Assembly (NCBI GenBank): GCA_025350105.1
Contig: JANXYJ010000050.1
Span: forward strand, 1 to 40,967
Direction: 5' to 3'
Length of the DNA stretch: 40,967 nt
Source: Terriglobia bacterium
GTDB lineage: Bacteria; Acidobacteriota; Terriglobia; Bryobacterales; Bryobacteraceae
The position numbers and the translations under genes were made by a program. The notes under the pieces are model-generated. The model was not told the origin of the DNA and searched no databases. It saw only the letters and a program-made list of their open reading frames with translations. Each line of letters opens with the position of its first letter. The stretch's first letter is position 1. Of this stretch, positions 33,435 to 40,967 are shown piece after piece.

Positions 33435-35123
33435 CTACCGCCCCGCCGCCCGGCCTGGCTGGAATCCCTCCTGCTGGTACACGACCTTTCCACCGACGAT
33501 GGTCATGAGCACATTCATGGATTCAATCCGCTTTGCCGGCATTGTCATGATGTTTTCCGGCAACACCACCAAGTCCGCCAATTTCCCGATTTGGATCGAG
33601 CCTTTGATTTTTTCCTCAAACGTTGTGTAAGCGTTATTTAGAGTCTGCGCAGTCAGGGCTTCTTTGCGCGAAATGCTCTGATCCGCCCCAAGCACTCCTC
33701 CTGTGATCGTATCGCGCGAAATGAAGTGATAGAAAACCCATAGCGGCGGGTATGGCACCACCGGCGCATCGGTTCCCAAAGACACGGTCAAACCCTGGTC
33801 AAGATATGCCCGCAGTGGAGTCATCCAGGCGGCGCGTTTGGCACCCCACATTTTTACCAAACTCGGTCCGGCGAGATAAAGGTGATCCTGGGCGGAGATC
33901 ACCAAGCCTAGGGTCTTCATGCGGGCGAAGTGATCCTGCCGTGGAATAAAGGCGTGTTCGACGGTCCAGCGTTGGCCGGAAATGGGTTTATCCGCATGTG
34001 CCGCCTCATAACCAGTGAGCACTTCATCTATGGCGGCATCCCCCACTGCATGTGTGGCCACGCGCCAGCCTTCACGATTCAGCTCTTTGACGATTTCGGT
34101 GAACTGCGCAGGTTTCAGGGTGTTCAGACCATAAAACTTGCCGCCTTCGTCGAAGGGCTTTTCGTACAGCTCCGTCATCCAGCCGCCTTCAAACCCCCCG
34201 TCCACCGCGACTTTCACGCCACCAATGCGCAACCAGTCGTCGCCTTCGCCCGGCTTCACGTTTGCCGCCGCCAGTTGGGCCTTCATTTCTGCGGCGGTTG
34301 TCGCGGCGGGCCGCAGCAACTGGTTAACACGAATGGTCAACAGTCCTCTGCGCCGCATCTCCTGTAGAACGCGATACTGCTGCACGCTCGCGCCCGGATA
34401 ACGGATGCTGGTAAGACCGGTGGCATTCAGCTTCTTGTGTTCCGCCAGCAGCGAGGCCATGCTGGGAGGCTCCACCGCGGGCAGGCTGACCAAAGTCTTG
34501 GCTCGGTCCACCAACTCGCCGTTCAGCTCGCCTTGCTCATCCCGGCTGATGCGGCCGCCGGTCGGCTCTGCTGTCTGTTTTGTGATGTTCCATTTCCGCA
34601 ACGCCGCGGAGTTCAGAATGTACTCGTGTCCGCCGCGCACCACCACGACAGGTGTCAACGGAGCCACTCTGTCCAGGTCCCTCCGATAAGGTAAGCGCTG
34701 CTCCTTCAACTGCGCTTCATGCCAATCGGCGTTGGTGATCACAATTTCGCCGGGAACCGATTCCTTTACGCGTGAGGCGATCCTGCCAAGCACTTCCGCA
34801 AGCGATCGGGTGCGTGACAGGTCCACGCCGGGCCCGCCTCCGGCGCCGTGCAGATGATTGTCCGCCAAGCCAGGGATCACCGTGCGGCCGCCCAAATCGA
34901 GGACGCGTGTCCTGGGGCCGGCGAGCTTACCCACTTGTGCCGTAGATCCGACGGCAATAAACCTGCCATCCCTAACCGCGACTGCCTGAGCCAAGGAAAA
35001 GGCAGCATCCACTGTGTAGATCTTTGCATTGGAAAGGATCAAGTCCGCAGGGGCTGATTGTGCGTGAAGCCGGGCTGCAGCGATGCATACAGCCATAAAA
35101 GCGATTTTCTGGGGCCGAATCAT
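33435..35123 (-). CDS. Secreted amidohydrolase-family protein (YtcJ-like)
   Basis: 562 residues with a signal peptide (ends HAQSA). DLILSNAKIYTVDAAFSLAQAVAV, DLGGRTVIPGLADNHLHG (HxH metal site), VGDAAIDEVL, EHAFIPRQDHFARM and SLGTDAPVVPYPP (metal Asp) are the ordered motifs of the amidohydrolase-3 group. These exported enzymes hydrolyse amide or carbamate bonds; real substrates are mostly unknown. The ATG at 35123 lies just before the signal peptide. It is separated from GcdH by about 300 nt, so co-transcription is uncertain. Confidence 0.88.
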   Translation of the reverse strand: MIRPQKIAFMAVCIAAARLHAQSAPADLILSNAKIYTVDAAFSLAQAVAVRDGRFIAVGSTAQVGKLAGPRTRVLDLGGRTVIPGLADNHLHGAGGGPGVDLSRTRSLAEVLGRIASRVKESVPGEIVITNADWHEAQLKEQRLPYRRDLDRVAPLTPVVVVRGGHEYILNSAALRKWNITKQTAEPTGGRISRDEQGELNGELVDRAKTLVSLPAVEPPSMASLLAEHKKLNATGLTSIRYPGASVQQYRVLQEMRRRGLLTIRVNQLLRPAATTAAEMKAQLAAANVKPGEGDDWLRIGGVKVAVDGGFEGGWMTELYEKPFDEGGKFYGLNTLKPAQFTEIVKELNREGWRVATHAVGDAAIDEVLTGYEAAHADKPISGQRWTVEHAFIPRQDHFARMKTLGLVISAQDHLYLAGPSLVKMWGAKRAAWMTPLRAYLDQGLTVSLGTDAPVVPYPPLWVFYHFISRDTITGGVLGADQSISRKEALTAQTLNNAYTTFEEKIKGSIQIGKLADLVVLPENIMTMPAKRIESMNVLMTIVGGKVVYQQEGFQPGRAAGR

Positions 35124-36291
35124 ACTTCGGTATGGTAGCGCACAGCACTTGTGAAGATTGGCAGCGCGTGCAGTTCCACGACCAGGAATCTGTCTAGACC
35201 TGGAAAGGCGTCACTTTGGTTGTGCTGGCCAGTCAAGTGGGCATGCCGAAGAGCGGATTTTCGCGCGCTTCAATTCGAAGGCAGCGGCGCGGTCAGTCTA
35301 TTGGAGCATTCAGCGCGATTCGCAATTCCCACCGTGGTTGAGCCGGCGATGAAGGAACCTGAGGGGCTTCTTCGCCTTAAAGCTCTCCTCAAAATTGGTG
35401 CGATGGGCCGGAAAGGCCTTCCGGGTGGAGGTCCGGTTGCGGCGGGGATGTTCGAGTACGACATCGAAGTCCGGTTAGCGACAAGGTGAGGGAGATGGAC
35501 GCGAACTGGCACGGCATTTTGGGGGCTAATGTATCCTAAGCCCGATAGCACGCGTAACCTGCCCTCGCAACACTCGACCAAGTTGACTTCGAGGCCCAAA
35601 AATATCGTTCGGGTCGATTGTCGGGAAAGACCAGGCCTCGCGGTTGGCCATTGCGGGCGTCGTGTTTAAAGACTGCGCGAGCGCGGAATCGCGGGCCGCG
35701 CAGCCTGCTTGGGCGCTGGCGGCGAAGATGATTGTTCAGCAAACGACGGAAGAGTCAATGGAAGTCGCTCCTATTGAACTCCGAGTGTACTTCCGTGATT
35801 GATGAAGCAAGGCGACGGGCAGCTTGCCGAGGATTGGACTTTGCTGCCGAACATCTAACGTCGGCTTAAGATCAAGCAAGTTTCGGAGTGTCACCGAACT
35901 TCGTGTTGATAAGCCGGCGCAGTTGGTGTGCGGCATCAAGGTTGCTATTGCTGCGCGCAATCAAGGGTTCCAGGCCCGGTGGTGGCGCAGCCCGGTTGTG
36001 CGCGGGTAGAAAATGGCTTCAGCGCAACCGGGCGCGAGATGAAAGATAAGCCAGGGGAGAAAACGGAGTGCGCCTGCAACCTGGGCATGTTCAATATTCA
36101 ATACGCGGTCGCCTGCCGCTTTCCATTGGTGGATGAGGAAGCGGAGTGGTGCTGGACATGGCCCGGAACACCCCAGCGGAGGAACGTTCTGAGCGAATAG
36201 TTTGCGATTGATCACGAAAAAATTCACACGATTCGCTCCGCCATGTTCTTTCCACCCGCGGAAATGCCGGTCCCAATTGGCTTAGGCATCG
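35124..36291. other. Gene-poor stretch with possible decayed coding sequence
   Basis: No intact gene is seen. On the plus strand at about 35600-35800, one frame of roughly 70 codons without a start reads coherently (DQASRLAIAGVVFKDCA, then QPAWALAAKMIVQQTTEES), which may be a remnant; I do not recognise it. Other open frames are short and look like chance. The stretch borders the ISAzo13-type element. Confidence 0.35.
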
Positions 36292-37275
36292 TTAGGAAAT
36301 AACATTTCCACCACGCGGGTGAATCTCATAATTCCATTCGCCGTGGAACGGGTCGCGTAGGAGATGGATCTCCTGCATTGCCGAGTTGGAGACCTTGGCA
36401 CCGGGCGGATAGCTGGAGTCGTCAATCGCCGCATGGACCTTGAGCCCTTTCTTGGTTGTGGTGGCGGCGATTAGGCTGACAATCACTTCGAGACTGGTGA
36501 GTGGTTGTCCTCGCCAGTTCTTGCTGATGAAGGAAAAAAGCCGGTGTTCGATTTTGTTCCACTTGCTCGTGCCAGGCGTAAAGTGGCTCACCGCGATGAT
36601 CAATCCCGTCTCGTCCGCCAGTTTCTGGAGTTCCAGTCTCCAAAGGCGCAAACGGGATCCATTGTTTCCTCCGCCATCGGCGGTGATCAGCAGTTGTTGG
36701 GCATCCGGGTACCTCTCCTGTCCCATCGCATGCCACCAACGGCGAATGGCTTCCACAGCAAAGGAGGCCGTGTCGTGATCGAGTCCTACGCTGACCCAGC
36801 CGTTATTTTCCGCCAGATCATAGACTCTGTAGGGAGCGACTCGCCACCACTCGGGGACCCTGAAATCATGCACGCGCACCTTTTCCGGCGCGCCCTTCGG
36901 CCGCCAAACAGAACCGGGATTCTTGAAATCTCCCCTTAATTCCTTCTTTTTCGTGTCCACCGAGATGACCGGTTGCTTCTCGCCGATGGCGCGCTCGACC
37001 CGCGCATTGATGTACTCGAACTGCCGGTTGCGGTCCGGATGAGGCGAGCCTTCTTTGGTATTGCGATTGGATTGAAGGCTATAGCCGAGTTCGTGCAGCA
37101 GTTCGGCAACCACCGGATAGCTGATCCTGTGCCCTTGCCTTTTCAGTTCGTCCGCCAGATTGCGCACGCTCTTGCAGGTCCACCGCAGGCTCGATTCCGG
37201 ATCCAACGACCGTTTCATCCGCGCATTCGATGACCTAATCGGCAAACCCCTTTGGGAAACGCGGCTGAATGACAT
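36292..37275 (-). pseudogene. ISAzo13-family transposase, missing N-terminus
   Basis: 327 codons. From residue 25 (DPESSLRWTCKSVRNLADEL) the sequence follows the ISAzo13-type/Rhodopirellula transposase family closely. The DDE triad is visible: D107 in VISVDTKKKEL, D200 in LITADGGGNNGS and E243 in TSKWNKIEHRLF. The helix-turn-helix region of about 100 residues that should precede is absent, replaced by unrelated residues. The copy is therefore 5'-truncated and cannot make a normal transposase. Its truncated edge is next to a PQQ-dehydrogenase fragment, so a deletion or recombination removed the promoter side. Terminal inverted repeats were not identified. Confidence 0.82.
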
Positions 37276-37285
37276 GGCCGGTTAG

Positions 37286-37456
37286 GCGCCTGCCAGCTAT
37301 TTGGCTGACGACAAACAATACGTTGCGGTAGTTGTGGGGGGCGGTGGTCCACAATCCATGACGTTCCCCGTGCTCACTCCCGAGTTGAAGACCGCTAGCG
37401 ATCGCTCCTCCTCAATCTGGGTTTTTGAAGTGCCGGGAAAGGCAAAAAACAAGTGA
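37286..37456 (+). pseudogene. C-terminal fragment of a PQQ-dependent dehydrogenase
   Basis: Fifty-six codons without a start: APASYLADDKQYVAVVVGGG and, near the end, IWVFEVPGKAKNK before TGA. The pattern 'xYxxDxKQYVxVxxGGG ... xxFxLPxK' is the closing beta-propeller blade of quinoprotein alcohol/glucose dehydrogenases. An in-frame stop precedes the fragment at 37283. Only the tail survives; the rest was lost at the junction with the ISAzo13-type element. Confidence 0.6.
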
Positions 37457-37469
37457 GTCTCTACGCTGA

Positions 37470-37860
37470 ACCGTTTGTGGTTTTCCGATTTCACTATGTG
37501 GCCACCTGGTCGAGCTTCGTGTATGTGGCGTTTGTCGTCGATGCGTTTGCGCGCAGAATCGTGGGCCGGTGGTTAGCCGGACGGCGCACGCTGGTTTCGT
37601 CTTAGAGACGCTTTGAAGCAGGCCCTGCGTGAGCGCAGGCCATCAACGGGCTCTACAAAGCGCGGTCATTCACCGGCGAGCACATTGGCGTTCGCTACCC
37701 TGGAATGGGCGACTGCTTAATCATGGGCGGCTGGTGGGTCCATCGGCAACATCCCGCCGGCTAAGGCCCAACAGCATACTACGCTTCGCCGGTCCAGCGT
37801 TGGTCGCGCAACTCAAATCAACCAAGCCTCCGGCGATCCCGGCGCGCTTCAAAACGCGCT
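37470..37860 (+). pseudogene. IS3-family transposase (OrfB) remnant
   Basis: FHYVATWSSFVYVAFVVDAFARRIVGRW is the central integrase-core strand block of IS3-type OrfB, followed in other frames by AHAGFVLETL, QALRERRP and, after an internal deletion at about 37645, INGLYKA, VIHRRAHWRS and IGNIPPAKAQQ. At least three frame changes and an internal loss of about 45 codons make it inactive. The order of the blocks is that of a full transposase, so this is one decayed copy. Confidence 0.7.
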
Positions 37861-38196
37861 CTTGACCGGCGTCAAGACAACGTCCATTCCAATTTCGGCG
37901 GCAACATCTGCGCTATTCACTACAACGATGGAGTAGTGATCCGTCTTCCGCGCTCGGAACGCTACATGGGCCGAAGTTGTTTCAATGCGCTCAACGAGGA
38001 CTCCCGAAATATGCAGCCCGCGGGCCCACGCGTCGAAGTGCACGTCGGTGCACACAAAAATGTCGATTGGCAGGGTGGACATACCCGAAAACTCAACACG
38101 TTCGCCCCGGTGAAGTTCTACGCAAATGCGCTTGGCCGAGTAAGGAGGTAGATCAAGAAGCACCAAAGCAGAATTGTCCGGCGCTTTGATCTAACC
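37849..38196 (-). pseudogene. Unassigned protein fragment without a clear start
   Basis: About 110 codons open on the minus strand, from just after a stop near 38196, with no ATG near the beginning (TTG and GTG only). YSAKRICVELHRGERVEF, STLPIDIFVCTDVHFDAWARG and TDHYSIVVVNSADVAAEIGMDVVLT alternate strands as in a beta-sandwich domain (GOLD-like pattern). It ends at the boundary of the IS3 remnant. Probably the end of a longer protein cut at its start; the function is unknown. Confidence 0.4.
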
Positions 38197-38862
38197 GGGC
38201 TCAGTCGGTCGACCTCCTGGTTTGCGTGCGGACATTCCAAGCCATTCCTTAGCGCGGGGGATCTTGTTGTACAACAGACGACTTCGGTCAGGCGTGAATA
38301 TTGTTGCTAGCGGGATTCCCTCCGACGGTCCAAGGACCTCCTGCAGATAGATGCTTGAGACCGCTCTAACGTTGCATGACCGATTCGCCACCCGCGACGG
38401 CTTTTGCATCTATGAAAACCGGTATTCTAGCCAGTGGGTCGGGCTCGGAATCTTATAATCCTGGCGGGAGACCGGCATTCGGCACAGCAACGCCCCAGCG
38501 CACGAGGAGCTAAATCAATAGATCCATCACTTAGATAGGCCCCACTACTTCCGCCATCCCGCGCCCACCTTAGCGCGCTGTGGGTCGCCGTAGTACAACG
38601 CATGTCGCTCAGTTCGCGAGGACTACCAACCCGGGTTGATCGGCCCCACCGCCTGTCCGCAAAGAGGGCTTCGATAGTCCCTCGTTCCACGTCCATCTCC
38701 TTCCGCCTTTTCGCCCTCAAATCTCGCGGGCACAGCTACGCTTTTACGGCCTGCGGCCTAGCCACTGCGGGTGCGCGATACCCGAATCCCTCAGGTGCAG
38801 AAAAACACGTTGAGGGCGTGGGCGCTTCTGTTCAACGTTCCTTACGTAGCGGCGGTGAACCA
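38197..38862. other. Gene-poor stretch
   Basis: Short open frames on both strands (for example 38191-38409 minus) are basic and low in coding character. I see no recognisable gene, RNA or repeat here. Confidence 0.3.
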
Positions 38863-39134
38863 ATGAAAATGTCAACTTTCGTAAATGGGAACGCGAAGGC
38901 ATTCAGTGTGGAAATTCGCAAGATCGCAAACTGCAATGCGGAAGGAGAAAATGCCACGGCTCTTGATCGGAGGTGGAGCACGACGCCGTGGAAGACGAAG
39001 TGTTTCTGGACTATGACGGCGAAGCACCAAGCACACCGGTATTCCTCGCCACCAGCAAGCCGCGCTCCGCAACTAGGCGCAGCTTTCAGCAAACCTTTGT
39101 CACAACTATTGAAGGAGGTTCAACGTGCAAATAG
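38863..39134 (+). pseudogene. Small hypothetical gene, apparently frameshifted
   Basis: The ATG at 38863 opens MSTFVNGNAKAFSVEIRKIAN and CNAEGENATALDR. At about 38970 a second frame takes over with VEHDAVEDEVFLDYDGEAPS and TPVFLATSKPRS, ending at TAG 39134. Both halves look protein-like (acidic, non-repetitive) only in those frames, and one added base would join them into about 90 residues. The end overlaps the GTG start of the HTH gene by 10 nt, as for coupled genes. No family is recognised. Confidence 0.4.
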
Positions 39135-39388
39135 CCAAGATCCCAGATAATAGCGCCCAAACCACAGGCGGCGCATTGCTACCCGATGGTCGCCTGCTTC
39201 GCGCCATCGAGGTTCAAAAAGAACTCGGGGTCAGCCGGGCGACAGCGTATCGACTGATGACCGACGGTACTCTGCCGGTCTACCGTTGCGGGGGACGGCG
39301 CGGCCAACGCGCAATGGTGCGGGTCTCCGAAAGCGACCTCCGGCGTTGGCTGGAAGAACATAAAACGCACCCACCCACTGCGGCGTAG
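39125..39388 (+). CDS. Excisionase-type helix-turn-helix DNA-binding protein
   Basis: 87 residues from a GTG at 39125 with an excellent AAGGAGGT seven bases upstream. DGRLLRAIEVQKELGVSRATAY is a MerR/excisionase-like HTH: the helix pair is followed by LMTDGTLPVYRCGGRR (wing) and VRVSESDLRRWLEEHK. Such proteins bind DNA as excisionases or as small regulators. It directly precedes the antitoxin/PIN pair by about 60 nt, so it may control it or belong to an integrated element. No integrase is in the window. Confidence 0.75.
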   Translation: MQIAKIPDNSAQTTGGALLPDGRLLRAIEVQKELGVSRATAYRLMTDGTLPVYRCGGRRGQRAMVRVSESDLRRWLEEHKTHPPTAA

Positions 39389-39450
39389 GATTGGTTATTG
39401 TGTCTAATTCGGTTATTTCGTTTGTGCGATACTGGCTCTCAGGGGCCAAC

Positions 39451-39903
39451 ATGACTGCCGTTCTCAATCCAACCGCCAGCGAGACCGCCCAACTGCAAGA
39501 GCTTCGCCAATTGGTCAAGCAGGGCCCAGTGAAAATTGTGGACGCGAAAGGACGCAAATTGCAGCTGCCGCGTCCAGTCCTCGGCCTGCTCGACGAGATC
39601 CTGAAAAACATGCAGGCGGGCAAGGGCGTGTCCATCGTGCCTGAACACCAGGAACTCACGACGCAACGCGCAGCGAACATGCTCGGCATTTCCCGCCCGT
39701 TCATGGTGCGGTTGCTGGAAGAAGACAAACTGCCGTTCCACATGGTGGGCTCCCACCGGCGCGTTTACCTTAAAGATTTGCTTGCCTACAAGGCGCGCCG
39801 GGACAAGGAACGTCACGCTTCGATTGTGCGAATGGCGCGCATGGAAGTGAAGGCGGGCACGTATGACAAGGTAGTACTCCCGAAAGGGGCCGTAGATCGG
39901 TAA
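39451..39903 (+). CDS. HTH antitoxin of a PIN-toxin pair
   Basis: 150 residues from the ATG at 39451 (GGGG upstream). N-terminal half LQELRQLVKQGPVKIVDAKG and KLQLPRPVLGLLDEIL; C-terminal half TTQRAANMLGISRPFMVRLL and LPFHMVGSHRRVYLKDLLAY is an excisionase-type HTH that binds DNA. This is the usual layout of antitoxins that pair with the larger PIN toxin class. Its stop is 4 nt before the PIN gene, so the two are co-translated. It should neutralise the toxin and autorepress the promoter; an operator was not found. Confidence 0.82.
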   Translation: MTAVLNPTASETAQLQELRQLVKQGPVKIVDAKGRKLQLPRPVLGLLDEILKNMQAGKGVSIVPEHQELTTQRAANMLGISRPFMVRLLEEDKLPFHMVGSHRRVYLKDLLAYKARRDKERHASIVRMARMEVKAGTYDKVVLPKGAVDR

Positions 39904-39907
39904 GGAG

Positions 39908-40458
39908 ATGACCGGTGAGCGAATCGCCATCCTCGACGCGTGTGTTCTCGTGCAAGCTCCTTTACGGGATACGCTGCTTCGGCTGGCCGAGCCGCCCGTT
40001 CTCTATGAACCACGCTGGTCCGACGAAATCATTACTGAGATGAAGCGCGCTCTCGAAAAACAGATCGGGTTGCCACCCGCGAAGACCGCATACCTGGAGC
40101 GGGAATTACGGCGTCACTTCGAGGATTCGTGGGTCACGGGGGTTGAGCGGCTAGTTCACAAAATGGCCAACGACCCCAAAGACCGGCACGTCCTCGCCGC
40201 CGCAGTTCAGGCGGGCGCGCAGTGGATCGTCACATTTAACAAGCGCCATTTTCCTCCGGTTTCAACGACGCCTTGGAACATCGTGGCCGTCGGACCAAGC
40301 GCGTTCTTGAGGAACTGTATCTCGCGGCTCCGGCAATCGTGATGGAAAAGATTCGTCAACAGGCCGCTGATCTTGACCGTACTCTTTCCGCACAGCTCAC
40401 TGTGCTCGCCAAGGCCGTGCCGTCCTTCGTCGAGATCGTCAGGCGAGACTTGAAATAG
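39908..40458 (+). pseudogene. PIN-domain toxin, frameshifted near its C-terminus
   Basis: The ATG at 39908 is 4 nt after the antitoxin stop. ILDACVL (first acidic residue), RWSDEIITEM, NDPKDRHVLAAAVQAGA and IVTFNKRHFP form an intact PIN ribonuclease core of VapC-like toxins. At about 40303-40308 the frame shifts: the first frame stops at 40342 with CISRLRQS, while the next one continues LEELYLAAPAIVMEKIRQQA and ends at 40458. One missing base would give 183 residues, the usual full length. The catalytic core is untouched, so activity may survive without the C-terminal helix. True mutation or an assembly indel. Confidence 0.78.
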
Positions 40459-40566
40459 AAGGGAGACTGAACCAGATGCCGCGAGCCTTCAAAGCTAGTG
40501 TAATGCGTCATAAAGAGAGCAACAAATAGAAAGAGGCGGTGTTTGTCATAGTAGGAGACAAAGACC

Positions 40567-40967
40567 GTGCGAGTTGCCCAACAGATTGCGCTCAACGAAG
40601 ATCAACGGTCGCAGTTGCGGAATTTTGCTCGAGGGCGGAAGGTCCCCAAGCGGCTAGTCGAGCGGGCCAGCATCCTCTTATTGGCCGCTGAGGGTAAGCA
40701 AGACGTAACCATCGCCGAGGAGTTGGCCATTAGCCGCCACACAGTGGCGCGTTGGCGGCAGCGCTTTGTGGAGTTGGGCGTCGGCGGTTTGGAAAAAGAT
40801 GCGCCGCGGCCTGGGCGCACACGTACGTTGAATCGCGAAGAGATTATTCGCAAGACCACGCAAGAAAAACCGGAAAATGCCACGCACTGGTCGACGCGCA
40901 GCATGGCTCGGGCGGTTGGCATCAGCGAAGCCAGCGTGCGCCGGGTGTGGCATGAGCACGGACTGAA
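40567..40967 (+). CDS. IS630-family transposase, cut by the window end
   Basis: 134 codons from a GTG at 40567 (TAGGAGACAAAGACC upstream), open to the last base. RASILLLAAEGKQDVTIAEELA with SRHTVARWRQRFVELG is the N-terminal helix-turn-helix, then KDAPRPGRTRTLNREE and the linker TQEKPENATHWSTRSMARAVG of IS630-type transposases, followed by VRRVWHEHGL. The DDE core lies beyond the window. The IS end probably lies near 40497-40520 (GTGTAATGCGTCATAAAG), next to a TA dinucleotide, the target this family uses. The element looks intact so far. Confidence 0.82.
   Translation, partial: MRVAQQIALNEDQRSQLRNFARGRKVPKRLVERASILLLAAEGKQDVTIAEELAISRHTVARWRQRFVELGVGGLEKDAPRPGRTRTLNREEIIRKTTQEKPENATHWSTRSMARAVGISEASVRRVWHEHGL

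Noticed and set aside
35151-35489. A 112-codon plus-strand frame between the amidohydrolase and the IS zone
   Set aside because: There is no ribosome binding site, no recognisable domain and no matching codon pattern.

Overview
The window looks like a chromosomal segment from an Acidobacteriota member, probably Solibacter/Bryobacter-like. This is inferred from gene content only: an Oar-type TonB-dependent receptor with an N-terminal carboxypeptidase-regulatory-like domain, many secreted proteins of a type common in that phylum, DUF6152, secreted metallo-beta-lactamase-fold proteins and several membrane or periplasmic c-type cytochromes. No rRNA, tRNA or CRISPR array was seen.

Layout. (1) 1-1.7 kb: 23-bp direct repeats resembling an IS end, an alpha/beta-hydrolase-fold protein resembling cofactor-free 2,4-dioxygenases (HOD/QDO type), and a 30-residue stump of a BKACE/DUF849 enzyme. 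(2) 1.7-5.2 kb, minus strand: a frameshifted secreted cytochrome c/copper-monooxygenase-like protein, a class-V PLP enzyme that may be a kynureninase, and a short tryptophan 2,3-dioxygenase-family protein translationally coupled to it. (3) 5.3-14.8 kb: mostly plus-strand exported proteins, including a frameshifted MBL hydrolase, a half VOC protein, four relatives of one secreted family, a B3-like MBL, a tri-haem cytochrome and DUF6152. (4) 14.8-31.6 kb: one long plus-strand run behind a good sigma70-type promoter and two 13-bp tandem repeats. Its order is TonB-dependent receptor, FadB/J-like enzyme, cyclase/kynurenine formamidase-like protein, IorA-like, IorB-like, 2-aminobenzoyl-CoA (or salicyloyl-CoA) monooxygenase/reductase, SDR, enoyl-CoA hydratase, acyl-CoA dehydrogenase, thioesterase, RidA and di-haem cytochrome c. 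Most catabolic genes overlap by 1-4 nt. (5) 32-35.1 kb, minus strand: glutaryl-CoA dehydrogenase and a secreted amidohydrolase. (6) 35.1-41 kb: a decayed mobile zone with a 5'-truncated ISAzo13-type transposase, a PQQ-dehydrogenase tail, an IS3 remnant, a HTH regulator, an antitoxin/PIN pair with a frameshifted toxin and the start of an IS630-family transposase.

How it fits together (inference from families and layout). Trp dioxygenase, formamidase and kynureninase would convert tryptophan to anthranilate. The fused flavoprotein would hydroxylate and reduce 2-aminobenzoyl-CoA. The SDR, hydratase, acyl-CoA dehydrogenase, FadB/J-like enzyme and glutaryl-CoA dehydrogenase would carry the ring-derived CoA ester through beta-oxidation. 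RidA may handle enamine/imine intermediates and the thioesterase may rescue dead-end CoA esters. No anthranilate-CoA ligase was found here. Four places where two coding frames join by a single-base change (near 1945, 5811, 38970 and 40306) point to either gene decay or assembly indels.
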